Assembly: GCA_013696965.1 (NCBI GenBank) | Contig: JACCXN010000030.1 | Span: 13,382-77,381 of the forward strand | DNA length: 64,000 nt | From: Bacteroidota bacterium | GTDB lineage: Bacteria > Bacteroidota > Bacteroidia > JACCXN01 | Reading direction: 5' to 3' | Notes under the pieces: model-generated | Seen by the model: the letters and a program-made list of their open reading frames with translations, nothing else | Databases searched by the model: none | What the model was told of the DNA's origin: nothing | Part shown: piece by piece, positions 9,873-19,658 of the stretch | Position numbering within the stretch: the stretch's first letter is position 1 | Layout of the letters: the number at the start of each line of letters is the position of its first letter | Position numbers and translations under genes: made by a program

Positions 9873-10928
9873 ATGGAATTTACGGCAAGTCAGGTAGCAG
9901 AAATCCTTAACGGTAGTATTGAGGGCAATGCTGAAATTAAAGTAAGCAAGCTTTCGAAAATTGAAGAAGGAGAAACTGGGTCTATTACTTTTCTTGCAAA
10001 CCCTCAGTATACTCAATATATTTATAACACACAGGCCTCTGTTGTTATCGTTAATAGAAATTTTGTGCCAGCATCCCCCATAAAAGAAACCTGTACTTTA
10101 ATACGTGTTGATGATCCCTACAAAGCTTTTTCCAAACTCCTTGGAGCTTATAGTCAGTTGAAACGAAATAAAAAGGGTATAGAAGCAGGATCTTATATTG
10201 CAGCCTCTGCCTTAATTGGCAAAGACGTATATGTAGGAGCTACTGCTTACATAGGCGAGAATGCAATAATTGGTGATAATGTAAAAATATATCCACAGGT
10301 TTATGTTGGAGATAATGTAATAATTAAAGCGGGAACAACTCTTTTTCCAGGAGTAAAAATTTATTCGGATTGTCATATTGGTTCTGAATGTGAAATTCAT
10401 TCAGGTGTAATAATTGGGGCGGATGGTTTTGGATTTACACCAAATGCAGAAAACAATTATGAGAAGGTGCCCCAAATAGGCAATGTGATTATAGAAGATC
10501 ATGTGGAAATTGGTGCAAATACTTGTATAGACAGGGCTACACTGGGATCGACCATTATAAGAAAAGGAGTAAAACTGGATAATTTAATTCAGATTGCACA
10601 CAATGTGGAAATTGGAGAGAACACGGTAATAGCAGCACAAGCCGGAATTGCAGGATCAGTAAAAATTGGCAAAAACTGTATGCTTGGTGGCCAAACCGGA
10701 TATAAGGGGCATATAACACTATCGGATAATGTTAAGGTAGGGGCTCAAGCTGGTGTTGGAGTTGATTTGAAGGAGGGTGAAATAGTAATGGGTTCTCCCT
10801 CGTTTCCAATTGGAGATTTTAGACGTTCCCATGTTTTATTCAGGACTTTGCCGAAACTTAATGATAAGATCAAAAACTTAACACAAGAGATAGAAGCACT
10901 TAAAAAAGAATTACACAACAAAATATGA
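9873..10928 (+). CDS. lpxD: UDP-3-O-(3-hydroxyacyl)glucosamine N-acyltransferase LpxD
   Basis: Third step of lipid A synthesis: N-acylation of UDP-3-O-acylglucosamine. The 351 residues have the N-terminal uridine-binding domain ([14 protein letters not shown]...) and a left-handed beta-helix of hexapeptide repeats. The catalytic His lies in [14 protein letters not shown], and a C-terminal helix completes the fold. The length matches E. coli LpxD (341). It overlaps lpxC/fabZ by 4 bases (ATGA), showing translational coupling. A second, shorter LpxD-like protein is encoded at 22511-23446; this copy is the better candidate for the housekeeping enzyme because it sits in the lipid A operon. Confidence 0.95.
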   Translation: MEFTASQVAEILNGSIEGNAEIKVSKLSKIEEGETGSITFLANPQYTQYIYNTQASVVIVNRNFVPASPIKETCTLIRVDDPYKAFSKLLGAYSQLKRNKKGIEAGSYIAASALIGKDVYVGATAYIGENAIIGDNVKIYPQVYVGDNVIIKAGTTLFPGVKIYSDCHIGSECEIHSGVIIGADGFGFTPNAENNYEKVPQIGNVIIEDHVEIGANTCIDRATLGSTIIRKGVKLDNLIQIAHNVEIGENTVIAAQAGIAGSVKIGKNCMLGGQTGYKGHITLSDNVKVGAQAGVGVDLKEGEIVMGSPSFPIGDFRRSHVLFRTLPKLNDKIKNLTQEIEALKKELHNKI

Positions 10929-12316
10929 GTGATAAACAACGAACTATTCAGAATGCAGTTTCAATTTCTGGAATTGGCTTGCATACGGGAGAAAAAGTTT
11001 CCCTGACTTTTCATCCTGCACCTGATAATCATGGCTATGCATTTAAGCGAATGGATTTGGAAAACACTCCTATTATTCGAGCGGATGTAGATAATGTTGT
11101 AGATACTTCAAGGGGGACAACACTTATGCAAAATGGGGCCAAGGTGCATACAACAGAGCATGTTCTTGCCGCCCTTGTAGGTATGCAGATTGACAATGCA
11201 CTAATTGAACTTGACGGGCCGGAAATTCCAATAATGGATGGGAGTTCATTTCATTTTATGAATATCCTTGAAAAGGCAGGTTTTGTTGAACAGGAAGCAG
11301 AAAGGGATTATTTTATTGTTACAGATAATCTTACTTATGAGGATAAGGAAAGGAATATTGAAATGCTCCTTGTTCCACAGGATGAATTCAGAATAACTGT
11401 AATGGTAGATTATAATTCTAAAATTCTTGGTACTCAACATGCTTCTATGTATAGCATAAAAGAATTTAAGGAAGATATTGCTCCATGCAGAACTTTTGTT
11501 TTTTTACATGAACTGGAAGCTCTTTTATCACGTAACCTTATAAAGGGTGGAGATCTTAACAACGCTATTGTGCTTGTGGCAAAGGAAATAAATCAAGAAG
11601 AGCTGGATAAACTTGCTGATTTGTTTAATAAGCCGAAAATGGAAGTAAAAGGAATAGGAGTTTTAAATAATACTCAATTAAATTTCCAGAACGAACCTGC
11701 AAGGCATAAACTTCTTGATATTGTGGGAGATCTTGCCCTTGTGGGCAAGCCAATAAAAGGACATATATTAGCAGCTCGTTCTGGCCATTGTGGAAATGTT
11801 GCATTTGCAAAAAAAATAAAAGAAATGATCAAAGAACAGAAACAAAAAAAAGCTCCAAAATATGATCCTAACAAGGAGCCTTTGTTCAATATTAATGATA
11901 TTTCCAGAATGTTGCCCCACAGGCACCCATTTTTGCTAATTGATAAGATTATTGATATGTATGACAATGGCATTGTAGGGGTGAAGAATGTTACCATGAA
12001 TGAGGATTTTTTTCGTGGCCATTTTCCAGGAAACCCTGTAATGCCGGGGGTTCTTTTGGTTGAAGCCATGGCCCAAACGGGTGGGATATTTGTATTAAAC
12101 ACAGTGCCTGATCCTGAGAATTACCTCACATATTTTATGAAAATTGACAAGGTTAAATTCAAGCAAAAAGTAGTCCCTGGTGATACTGTAATTTTTAAAC
12201 TTGAATTGCTTTCCCCTGTAAAACGAGGAATTTGTTTTATGAAGGGCGAGGCCTATGTAGGCGATAAAATGGTAGCAGAAGGGGAATTAGTAGCACAAAT
12301 TTCAAGAATAAAATAA
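10925..12316 (+). CDS. lpxC/fabZ: Bifunctional LpxC deacetylase / FabZ dehydratase
   Basis: Fusion typical of Bacteroidota. Residues 1 to about 300 are LpxC, the Zn-dependent UDP-3-O-acyl-GlcNAc deacetylase and committed step of lipid A synthesis. Its ligands appear in [11 protein letters not shown] and [13 protein letters not shown], and the catalytic His in [11 protein letters not shown]. Residues from about 320 to 463 are FabZ, the 3-hydroxyacyl-ACP dehydratase of fatty acid elongation, with the active-site His in [10 protein letters not shown] and Glu in [21 protein letters not shown] basic linker near 298-318 joins them. The fusion couples the two pathways that compete for 3-hydroxyacyl-ACP. 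Confidence 0.97.
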   Translation: MSDKQRTIQNAVSISGIGLHTGEKVSLTFHPAPDNHGYAFKRMDLENTPIIRADVDNVVDTSRGTTLMQNGAKVHTTEHVLAALVGMQIDNALIELDGPEIPIMDGSSFHFMNILEKAGFVEQEAERDYFIVTDNLTYEDKERNIEMLLVPQDEFRITVMVDYNSKILGTQHASMYSIKEFKEDIAPCRTFVFLHELEALLSRNLIKGGDLNNAIVLVAKEINQEELDKLADLFNKPKMEVKGIGVLNNTQLNFQNEPARHKLLDIVGDLALVGKPIKGHILAARSGHCGNVAFAKKIKEMIKEQKQKKAPKYDPNKEPLFNINDISRMLPHRHPFLLIDKIIDMYDNGIVGVKNVTMNEDFFRGHFPGNPVMPGVLLVEAMAQTGGIFVLNTVPDPENYLTYFMKIDKVKFKQKVVPGDTVIFKLELLSPVKRGICFMKGEAYVGDKMVAEGELVAQISRIK

Positions 12317-12325
12317 AACAACATT

Positions 12326-13108
12326 ATGATAAGTCCTCTTGCATCTATTCATCCAGAAGCTAAAATTGCGCAAAATGTTATTATAGAGCCATTTGTCACA
12401 ATTTATGCTGATGTAATAATTGGTGAAGGAACATGGATAGGACCAAATTCGACCATTATGGATGGGAGCCGGATTGGAAAAAATTGTAAAATTTTCCCCG
12501 GGGCTGTCATAGGTGCTGTTCCACAGGATTTGAAATATGCAGGAGAAATAACGACTGCAGAAATTGGCGATAACACTACTATCAGGGAATGTGTTACAAT
12601 AAACAAGGGCACTATTGACAGACATAAGACTACAATTGGAAGTAATTGTCTTTTGATGGCCTACGTTCATATAGCCCATGATTGCCAGATCGGAGACAAT
12701 GTAATTTTGGCTAATTGTGTAAACCTTGCCGGACATGTAGAAATTGCTGATTATGCAATTTTAGAAGGCCTTGTTGCTGTTCAGCAATTTGTTAAAATAG
12801 GAACTCATGCTTTTATTACCGGTGGTTCAATGGTTAGAAAAAACGTACCTCCTTTTGTAAAAGCAGCCAGAGAACCTCTTTCTTATGTGGGAATAAATGC
12901 AGTAGGTTTAAGAAGAAGGGGGTTTAACAATGAACAGATACTACAAATTGAAGACCTTTACCGGACTCTTTATGTAAGGGGTCATAACATCACAAAGGCA
13001 ATTGCCATAGCAGAACTTGAATGTCCGGCTTCTCCCGACAAGGAGCAAATACTTTCCTTTATCAGAGAAAGCACCAATGGAATAATGCGTGGTTTACAGA
13101 CCTTGTAA
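12326..13108 (+). CDS. lpxA: UDP-N-acetylglucosamine O-acyltransferase LpxA
   Basis: First enzyme of lipid A synthesis, transferring a 3-hydroxyacyl chain from ACP to UDP-GlcNAc. The 260 residues show hexapeptide repeats (left-handed beta-helix), the catalytic His in YVHIAHDCQIGDN and the C-terminal helical bundle starting around GLRRRGFNNEQI. The length equals E. coli LpxA (262). It starts 9 bases after lpxC/fabZ, so it is the third gene of the lpxD-lpxC/fabZ-lpxA operon. Confidence 0.96.
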   Translation: MISPLASIHPEAKIAQNVIIEPFVTIYADVIIGEGTWIGPNSTIMDGSRIGKNCKIFPGAVIGAVPQDLKYAGEITTAEIGDNTTIRECVTINKGTIDRHKTTIGSNCLLMAYVHIAHDCQIGDNVILANCVNLAGHVEIADYAILEGLVAVQQFVKIGTHAFITGGSMVRKNVPPFVKAAREPLSYVGINAVGLRRRGFNNEQILQIEDLYRTLYVRGHNITKAIAIAELECPASPDKEQILSFIRESTNGIMRGLQTL

Positions 13109-13175
13109 ATTGTTGCATTAACTAAAAAGCCCTCTTTTTTATTAATAAAATCAACCTATCATCGTTTAAAACAAT

Positions 13176-13215
13176 AGTTGACATTGTTAACTGTATATTT
13201 TGTTTACTATCTTTG
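13176..13215 (+). promoter_or_regulatory. MarR-gene promoter with overlapping palindromic operator
   Basis: A TATCTTTG -7 box (13208-13215) with a TTG at 13184-13186 as -33 element. The -33 region lies inside an imperfect palindrome, AGTTGACA-T-TGTTAACT (13176-13192, 7 of 8 base pairs symmetric). An operator in this place would let the MarR protein encoded just downstream block its own promoter. The palindrome and box are visible; the regulation is inferred. Confidence 0.6.
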
Positions 13216-13233
13216 TAAAAAATAAAACTAAAA

Positions 13234-13725
13234 TTGAATTTCAACACTATCCCTTTAGGCCGTTACCTTCATCTTATTTCAAAAGTTTATCTTGAGGCTT
13301 TCACCCATAAGCTGAATTATTTAGATATCGATAGGCATATTTATATTTTAACCTTAATTAAGGATGATGAGGAGATTTCACAAAAAGAGTTGGCTTGCCT
13401 CCTTGATATAGACAAGGTTACCATGAGCAGAATTATTGATTACCTGGTTAAAAACAAATACATTATTAGGAAACAGCACTCCTTGGATAGAAGGGCATTT
13501 TCACTGCTGTTAACTTCAAAGGCCCGGGAAATACTTCCTAAAATAAGGACCACAATCAATGAATTAAATAAAATTTCATTTCAAGGAATATCTGAAAGTG
13601 ACAAAGCCTGTTTTTTAAGTGTTTCAAGTAAAATTGCAACGAATTTAAATCGATTGCCTGTTGATGTTGTTCAGTTTAATTATAAAGTAGCTGTAAAAAA
13701 GAAAAAGACAAATAAAAAAATTTAA
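13234..13725 (+). CDS. MarR-family transcriptional regulator
   Basis: A 163-residue winged-helix regulator. The helix-turn-helix and wing are seen at about 48-95: ISQKELACLLDIDKVTMSRI, then a wing ending in SLDRRAFSLLLT, a variant of the DxRxxxxxLT motif. The start is TTG at 13234, 18 bases after the -7 box; no ATG lies near. Its stop overlaps the adaptor start (TAATG at 13723-13727), so it is co-translated with the efflux genes and very likely their local repressor. The C-terminus is rich in Lys. Confidence 0.88.
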   Translation: MNFNTIPLGRYLHLISKVYLEAFTHKLNYLDIDRHIYILTLIKDDEEISQKELACLLDIDKVTMSRIIDYLVKNKYIIRKQHSLDRRAFSLLLTSKAREILPKIRTTINELNKISFQGISESDKACFLSVSSKIATNLNRLPVDVVQFNYKVAVKKKKTNKKI

Positions 13726-14801
13726 TGAGACTACTTAAAAACCTTCCATTTATTCTTATTGTTGTTGCCATTTATGGCTGTGGGTCGGATGCAGAAACCA
13801 GTAAAAAACAACCTATGCCAAGTTCTTCACTAACAGTTGAAGGTGAAATTGCACAAAAAGTGTGGAGCAAAGAACTGGTAAGTTCCACTGGCACTACCCT
13901 TGCCAATGAAGAGATGAATATTCAAAGTGAGGTAAGTGGCAGGATTATTAAGATTAATTTTGAAGAAGGAAGTACTGTTAATAAAGGACAGATATTGGTA
14001 AAGCTGGATGACCTGGAGCTTAAATCCTTGCTTCAGAAATCTGTTTTGGAAAAAAAACTGCTTGACAACAAAGAGAAAAGGCAAAAAAAACTGCTTGAAA
14101 TAGAGGCAATAAGCCAGGAGGAATACGATATTTCCCAGAATGCAGTAGATGTATTAAGCGCCCATATTGCAATGTTAAGGGCTCAAATACAAAAAACTGA
14201 GATTGTAGCTCCATTTAATGGAAGAATTGGATTAAGAAACGTGAGTGAGGGAGCCATAATATCTCCAACAACATTAATTGCTTCGCTTCAAGATTACTCT
14301 TTAATTAAACTAGATTTTTCTGTTCCTGAAAAATATGCCAGCCAAATAAATTCAAACACAAAAATTTTATTCACATTAGAGGGCTCAGAGGAAAAATATG
14401 AAGCAAAAGTACATGCCATAGAGCCTAGAATAGACCCTGTAAACAGATCACTAAAAATTCGCGCCATTTGTTCAAATAAAGATAGAAAGATACTTCCGGG
14501 GGCATTTGCAAATGTGCAAGTACAACTTGGAGAGGCAACCTTATCCATTATGATTCCAACCCAAGCAGTAATTCCAGATATAAGTGGAGCAAAGGTTTAT
14601 ATTTTAAAAAATGGCAAAGCCAGCCTATCACCAGTTACAACAGGGCTAAGAACTGACATTGAAATCAGTATTACCTCCGGGATTAATGAGGGCGATACGG
14701 TTATAACTTCAGGAATATTACAACTAAAACCAGGTATGCCAGTACTTGTAAACCTTTCGGCATTAAATACAGATCAAAAAAAGGTAAGAATACTAAAGTA
14801 G
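13725..14801 (+). CDS. RND efflux periplasmic adaptor subunit (MFP), lipoprotein
   Basis: Membrane fusion protein that bridges the inner-membrane RND pump and the outer-membrane TolC-like channel. The 358 residues have an N-terminal signal ending in a lipobox-like IYGC (Cys near 19), so it is probably lipid-anchored. A biotinyl/lipoyl half-motif (SGRIIKINFEEGSTVNKGQ), an alpha-helical hairpin (about 100-150), the second half-motif (TEIVAPFNGRIGLRNVSEG) and beta-barrel domains follow. It belongs to the AcrA/MexE class. It starts within the MarR stop codon and is followed 28 bases later by the pump gene. Confidence 0.93.
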   Translation: MRLLKNLPFILIVVAIYGCGSDAETSKKQPMPSSSLTVEGEIAQKVWSKELVSSTGTTLANEEMNIQSEVSGRIIKINFEEGSTVNKGQILVKLDDLELKSLLQKSVLEKKLLDNKEKRQKKLLEIEAISQEEYDISQNAVDVLSAHIAMLRAQIQKTEIVAPFNGRIGLRNVSEGAIISPTTLIASLQDYSLIKLDFSVPEKYASQINSNTKILFTLEGSEEKYEAKVHAIEPRIDPVNRSLKIRAICSNKDRKILPGAFANVQVQLGEATLSIMIPTQAVIPDISGAKVYILKNGKASLSPVTTGLRTDIEISITSGINEGDTVITSGILQLKPGMPVLVNLSALNTDQKKVRILK

Positions 14802-14829
14802 ACACTATTACACTTTCAGAAATTAAAAG

Positions 14830-17681
14830 ATGAATCTTCCCGATATAAGCATTCGAAGACCAGTATTGACTACCGTTTTTTCAATAGTTATAGTTTTATT
14901 TGGAATTATAGGCTATTTTTTTCTTGGGGTAAGGGAATATCCGAGTGTTGACCCTCCTATGATAACTGTTAGCACCTCTTATACCGGAGCTAATTCAGAT
15001 GTTATGGAATCTCAGATAACAGAGGTTTTAGAAGAATCCATCAATGGTATTGACGGAATTAAGTCACTTACTTCAGTTAGCAGCGATGGAAGGAGCTCAA
15101 TAACGGTTGAATTTGGACTTGAAACTGATCTTGAAGCAGCAGCCAATGATGTTCGGGATAAAGTTTCACGCGCTCAAAGAAATCTTCCCCCTGATGCCGA
15201 CCCACCAACAGTTTCAAAATCGGATGCAAATGCTGGACCTATTCTTTCCCTTACAGTTCAAAGTGATTCACGAAGTCTGCTGGATTTAACTGCAATTGGA
15301 AATAATCTATTTAAAGAAAGGTTACAGACAATTCCAGGGGTAAGTGAAGTGAGGATATGGGGGGAAAAAAAGTATGCAATGCGCATGATTATGGATCCTT
15401 CAAAGATGGCTTCCTTAAATATAACTCCAGTGGATATTCGCAATGCATTGCAGCAGGAGAATGTAGAGCTACCAAGTGGAAGAATTGAAGGACAGGCAAC
15501 GGAATTATCTATTAGAACATCCGGGAGACTTGAAACTTCTGAAGAATTCAACAATTTAATTATTCGTGAACAAAATGGTGTAATTACTCGGTTTAAAGAT
15601 GTTGGAAAAGCAGTGCTTGCCCCTGAGAACGAAAGGACCTTATTAAGGGGAAATAATGCACTACCTATGATTGGCATTGCCCTTACCCCACAGCCTGGCA
15701 GTAATTACATTGCAATTGCTGATGAGTTTTACAAACGGGTAGAGGAAATTAAAAAGGATTTGCCAAAAGATTTGAAATTAGGAATGGCACTTGATGCAAC
15801 AAAGGGTATACGTAAAGCTATCGTTGAAGTTCAGGATACTATTTTAATTGCTTTTATCCATGTTGTACTTGTAATATTCTTTTTTCTAAGGAATTGGCGT
15901 TCCACACTTATTCCTGTAATCGCAATCCCAATTTCACTTGTTAGCTCCTTTTTTATTATGTATGCAGCCGGATTTTCCATTAATATTCTAAGTTTGCTTG
16001 GAATAGTATTGGCAACGGGTTTGGTTGTTGATGATGCAATTGTAGTTTTGGAAAACATCTATCAAAAAATCGAAAAGGGGATGAATCCAAAGGAAGCTGC
16101 ATTTAAAGGTTCGGCAGAAATATTTTTTGCGGTAATTTCAACCACCCTTACGCTTGTTGCTGTGTTTTTGCCTATAATATTTTTACAGGGTTTAACAGGA
16201 AGGTTATTCCGGGAATTTGGTATTGTGGTTGCGGGTTCTGTTATTGTTTCAACTTTTATTTCCCTTACATTAACTCCAATGATGTGTTCAAGGCTCCTCA
16301 GAGCTCATTCAAACAAGAACAGGTTTTATGCAGTTACAGAAAAATTTTTTAATAATCTCACCGACAGTTATTCAGGTTTTCTTGGATCATTTATGAAAAA
16401 AAGATGGCTTGCCATTGTTCTAATTTTGGCGCTTCATCTGCTGCTAATACTGGATTTGTAAGGGTTACTTTAATTGATGCACAAAATAGGGAAAGAACAC
16501 AAATGGAAATTGCTGACCTTCTCACAGAGCAAATGAAACAATTTACAGGAGCAAGAACTATTGTTACTCAGGAACAAACAATAGGAGGAAGTAGAAGAGG
16601 TGGACTTCCTGTACAGTTTGTAATCCAATCGCAAAATTTTGAAAAATTGAAGGCCATTATCCCTGAATTTCTTGAAAAGGCGCGCGAGAACCCAGCTTTT
16701 CAGGTTGTAGATATTGATCTTAAATTTAATAAACCGGAAATGCGTATAGATATTGACAGGAACAGGGCCCGTATGCTTGGGGTTTCTGTGCTGGATGTTG
16801 CGCAAACTTTGCAACTATATTTCTCAGATCAAAGAATGGGGTACTTTATAATGGAAGGCAAACAGTATCAGGTAATAGGCCAGGCTATTTTGGATAGTAG
16901 AAATGAACCCACAGATCTTAAATCAGTTTTTGTTAAAAACACAAATGGTGAAATGATACAGATAGATAATTTAATTCAAATTACTGAACAAAGTAACCCC
17001 CCAATGCGTTACCGGTACAATAGATATGTTTCTGCTACCATTTCTGCAGGAGTTGTACCAGGAACAACCATAGGACAAGGAATAGAAGCAATGCAGGAAG
17101 TTGCATCAACTGTTTTGGATGAAACATTTACAACTGAGCTTGTGGGAACATCCAAAGAATTTGCTGAAAGCTCCTCTACCCTATTATTTGCTTTTATTCT
17201 GGCCCTGGTTTTAGTGTTTTTGGTTTTGGCTGCGCAGTTTGAAAGTTTTTCCGATCCCCTGATAATAATGTTTACAGTTCCGCTTGCTCTTGCAGGTGCT
17301 TTGCTTTCATTGTGGATGAGCGGTTCTACTTTAAATATTTTCAGCCAAATTGGCATTATTGTTCTTGTGGGAATAGTTACTAAGAATGGAATTTTAATTG
17401 TGGAGTTTGCAAATCAGAAAAAAGAGGAAGGCTTAAATACTTTAGATGCCGTAATGCAAGCCTCTGCCTCTCGCTTAAGGCCTATTTTGATGACAAGTTT
17501 CGCTACTATTCTTGGAGCTTTGCCTATTGCCCTTGCATTGGGAGCTTCATCAACAAGTAGAGTTTCAATGGGAATAGCAATTATTGGCGGATTATTATTC
17601 TCTCTAATCCTCACCCTGATTGTTATTCCGGCACTTTATACCTATTTATCAGGACATCCAAAGACTTCCCCAGATGCATAA
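14830..17681 (+). pseudogene. RND efflux pump inner-membrane subunit (AcrB/MexF type), broken by internal deletion
   Basis: Two frames together encode an HAE1-type RND proton antiporter. The first (14830-16461) holds the N-terminal half, starting NLPDISIRRPVLTTVFSI, with the TM4 segment GLVVDDAIVVLENI, and is authentic to about residue 533 (RWLAIVLIL). The second, in another frame, resumes at 16428 with GASSAANTGFVRVTL and runs to 17681 with the C-terminal membrane half. The two parts sum to about 950 residues against roughly 1030-1050 in intact pumps. Comparison with AcrB places the gap from TM7 to the middle of the PC1 porter subdomain, about 80-90 residues. The loss also shifts the frame, so no functional pump is expected. 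An ATG at 16404 is not a genuine start. An assembly error is the alternative. Confidence 0.88.
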
Positions 17682-18984
17682 AATTAAGCTATTTATAATC
17701 CTTTTTCTGGCAGTTAGTACTTTTAATGCAGATGCACAAGAGGTTATGGACATTCAACAGGCCATTGACATTGCTTTAAAGAACAATTATTCCATTGTAA
17801 TTGCGCGAAATGAAGCACTTATAGCAGAAACAAACAACACTCCTGGAAATGCAGGATTTCTACCTCAAGTGGGAGCAAATTTTTTTAGAGGAGAAAACCT
17901 CAACTATACCAGGCAGGAATTTTTTAATGGTGAGGTGAGGGAAGGTTCAAATGTTAAAACCAGCAATATGAATGCAAACATTCAATTGAACTGGACACTA
18001 TTTGATGGTTTTAACATGTTTGCAACCAGAAAGATGCTGCAGGAATTTGAAGATATTGGAATCTTGAACACAAAAATAAAAGTGGATCTTACCATTTCAC
18101 AGGTTATTGCTACTTATTATGCAATTGTACAAAAGCAAAAGCAAATTAAAACCATTAAGAATGCAATTGAAATTTCCCAGGAAAGAAAAAGAATTGCAAA
18201 AGAACGGCTGAATATAGGCGCTGGGTCAGGTTTGGAAATGTTACAGGCAAGCGTTGACATAAACTCCGACAGTTCTGCTCTTTTACGCCAGGAATTTGAT
18301 TTAATAAGAACTAAAGCAGCTTTGAATGAGCTGTTGATAAGGGATCCTGAGTTCGATTTTATTGTACCTGATCAGATTTTAATGAGAGAAGTACTTAAGT
18401 ATGAAGAACTCGCTCAAAAAGTATCTCAACAAAATCCTGAACTTTTAATTGCTCAAAGAAACAGCAGGATTGCCGATTTGAATTTAAAGCAATCGCAGTC
18501 TAGCATATACCCTACTATTTCAGTGAACTCAGGTTATGTGTACAGTAATTTTGAATCACAGCTTGGATTACTCCAATCCAACTTAAACCGGGGTGTAAAT
18601 TATGGATTAACGGCAAGTTGGGGTTTATTTAATGGTTTCACACAGAAAACCAGAAGAAAAGTTGCTCAAATTGAGATTATGAATCAGGATAACCTGCGTC
18701 AGCAAACTGAGCTTAGAGTAAAGAATGAGCTGTATCAAATTTACACCTCTTATATAACATCCAAATTACTTGTAGATATTGAAAAGAAAAACCTTGAAGT
18801 AGCTCAGCAAAACCTGAATGTGAGCACAGAGAAAATGAAGATTGGAACAATCACAGCAATTGAACTTCGTGAAGCTCAACGCAACCTGATTGATGCAGAA
18901 TTTCGCCTTATTATGACTGAATATGAAGCCAAGCTTTCTGAAACAGAATTGTTGAGATTAAGCGGACAACTAATTACAAAATAG
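17674..18984 (+). CDS. TolC-family outer membrane efflux channel
   Basis: Outer-membrane channel of the tripartite RND system. The start is ATG 17674, which gives a clean signal peptide (MHKIKLFIILFLAVSTFNADA). An upstream in-frame start at 17620 would lie inside the pump gene and spoil the signal. The mature protein (436 residues with signal) has the two repeated OEP domains with long helices, a beta segment in each half (NANIQLNWTLFDGF and GLTASWGLFNGF) and the C-terminal LSETELLRLSG. It overlaps the pump stop by 8 bases. It stays intact although the pump is broken. Confidence 0.92.
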   Translation: MHKIKLFIILFLAVSTFNADAQEVMDIQQAIDIALKNNYSIVIARNEALIAETNNTPGNAGFLPQVGANFFRGENLNYTRQEFFNGEVREGSNVKTSNMNANIQLNWTLFDGFNMFATRKMLQEFEDIGILNTKIKVDLTISQVIATYYAIVQKQKQIKTIKNAIEISQERKRIAKERLNIGAGSGLEMLQASVDINSDSSALLRQEFDLIRTKAALNELLIRDPEFDFIVPDQILMREVLKYEELAQKVSQQNPELLIAQRNSRIADLNLKQSQSSIYPTISVNSGYVYSNFESQLGLLQSNLNRGVNYGLTASWGLFNGFTQKTRRKVAQIEIMNQDNLRQQTELRVKNELYQIYTSYITSKLLVDIEKKNLEVAQQNLNVSTEKMKIGTITAIELREAQRNLIDAEFRLIMTEYEAKLSETELLRLSGQLITK

Positions 18985-19005
18985 TGGAACATTTCCATTT
19001 ACCCT

Positions 19006-19245
19006 ATGAAAATAGATCCTGATAAAAACCCGGAAATTCCTGAATTAATTTCTGTTCTTACCTGTCCTAACTGTAATTTCAGAAAAGAAGAAATTATGCC
19101 CACTGATTCCTGTCAGTTTTTTTATGCTTGTGAAGACTGTAAGCAAGTAATTAAACCAAAAAAAGGCGATTGTTGTGTGAATTGTAGTTATGGTTCTGTA
19201 AAATGCCCTCCTATTCAACTTGGTTCTGGGTGTTGTGGTTCTTAA
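19006..19245 (+). CDS. GDCCVxC domain-containing small Cys-rich protein
   Basis: A 79-residue protein with eleven cysteines: TCPNC near the N-terminus, the central DSCQFFYACEDC and the signature GDCCVNCSYGSVKCPP, ending in GCCGS. This is the GDCCVxC family, in which some members carry selenocysteine; here the relevant codons are ordinary Cys. The function is unknown, but metal or thiol chemistry is likely from the Cys spacing, and some relatives sit near mercury transport genes. It follows the TolC gene by 21 bases, so it may be the last gene of the efflux operon. Confidence 0.88.
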   Translation: MKIDPDKNPEIPELISVLTCPNCNFRKEEIMPTDSCQFFYACEDCKQVIKPKKGDCCVNCSYGSVKCPPIQLGSGCCGS

Positions 19246-19289
19246 AACTTTGTATGCTGTTAATAATTCGCTTACTTATAGGAGAATTG

Positions 19290-19323
19290 TGTAAACTCTG
19301 GCATTTGCATACCAGAGTTTACA
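19290..19323. terminator. 12-bp hairpin between convergent genes
   Basis: Perfect arms TGTAAACTCTGG (19290-19301) and CCAGAGTTTACA (19312-19323) with a ten-base loop, 45 bases after the GDCCVxC stop and before the convergent DUF1456 gene. No long U-tract follows on either strand, so termination activity is likely but weaker than a canonical site. Confidence 0.55.
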
Positions 19324-19385
19324 ATTAAGAACTTTCATTTATTATTGAACTACAATTTTTGTAAAAAAGGGTAAAATTTTAAACT

Positions 19386-19616
19386 TTACTTTCTTTCTGG
19401 CCTTGGACCTCTTTTGTAGGTAATTAATCCATTTAGGAAATTGCGAAGCAATTGATCTCCACATTCCTTATAATTGGGATGGTCTTCTTTGCGAAAAAGA
19501 GCACTCAGTTCGCTTTTTGTAATTTCAAAATCATTTAATTTCAGGATGTGGATAATATCTTCGTCCTTTAATTGAAGGGCTACACGCAATTTTTTCAGTA
19601 TATCGTTATTTGTCAT
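19386..19616 (-). CDS. DUF1456 (YehS-like) protein, single-repeat form
   Basis: A 76-residue protein matching one repeat of the DUF1456/YehS family: NNDILKKLRVALQLKDEDI, then FRKEDHPNYKECGDQLLRNF and LNGLI. E. coli YehS (about 156 residues) has two such repeats; this protein matches its second half best. The frame is closed by proper start and stop codons, so it may be a genuine one-repeat version or a remnant. It lies 42 bases downstream of the helicase gene on the same strand, so it may be co-transcribed. Function unknown. Confidence 0.85.
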   Translation of the reverse strand: MTNNDILKKLRVALQLKDEDIIHILKLNDFEITKSELSALFRKEDHPNYKECGDQLLRNFLNGLITYKRGPRPERK

Positions 19617-19658
19617 TATTTGAAAAACAATTAAGCGGTTAAATTATAAAATCAAAAC

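Noticed and set aside
11674-12102. Long minus-strand frame inside lpxC/fabZ
   Set aside because: Antisense shadow of a highly conserved gene; no start context or family match.
17620-17673. Upstream start for the TolC-family gene
   Set aside because: It would add 18 residues before the signal peptide and lies inside the pump gene.
16404-17681. Independent gene starting at ATG 16404
   Set aside because: The first eight codons are an out-of-frame reading of the left part of the pump gene; the rest is the C-terminal part of the same RND protein. It is one broken gene.
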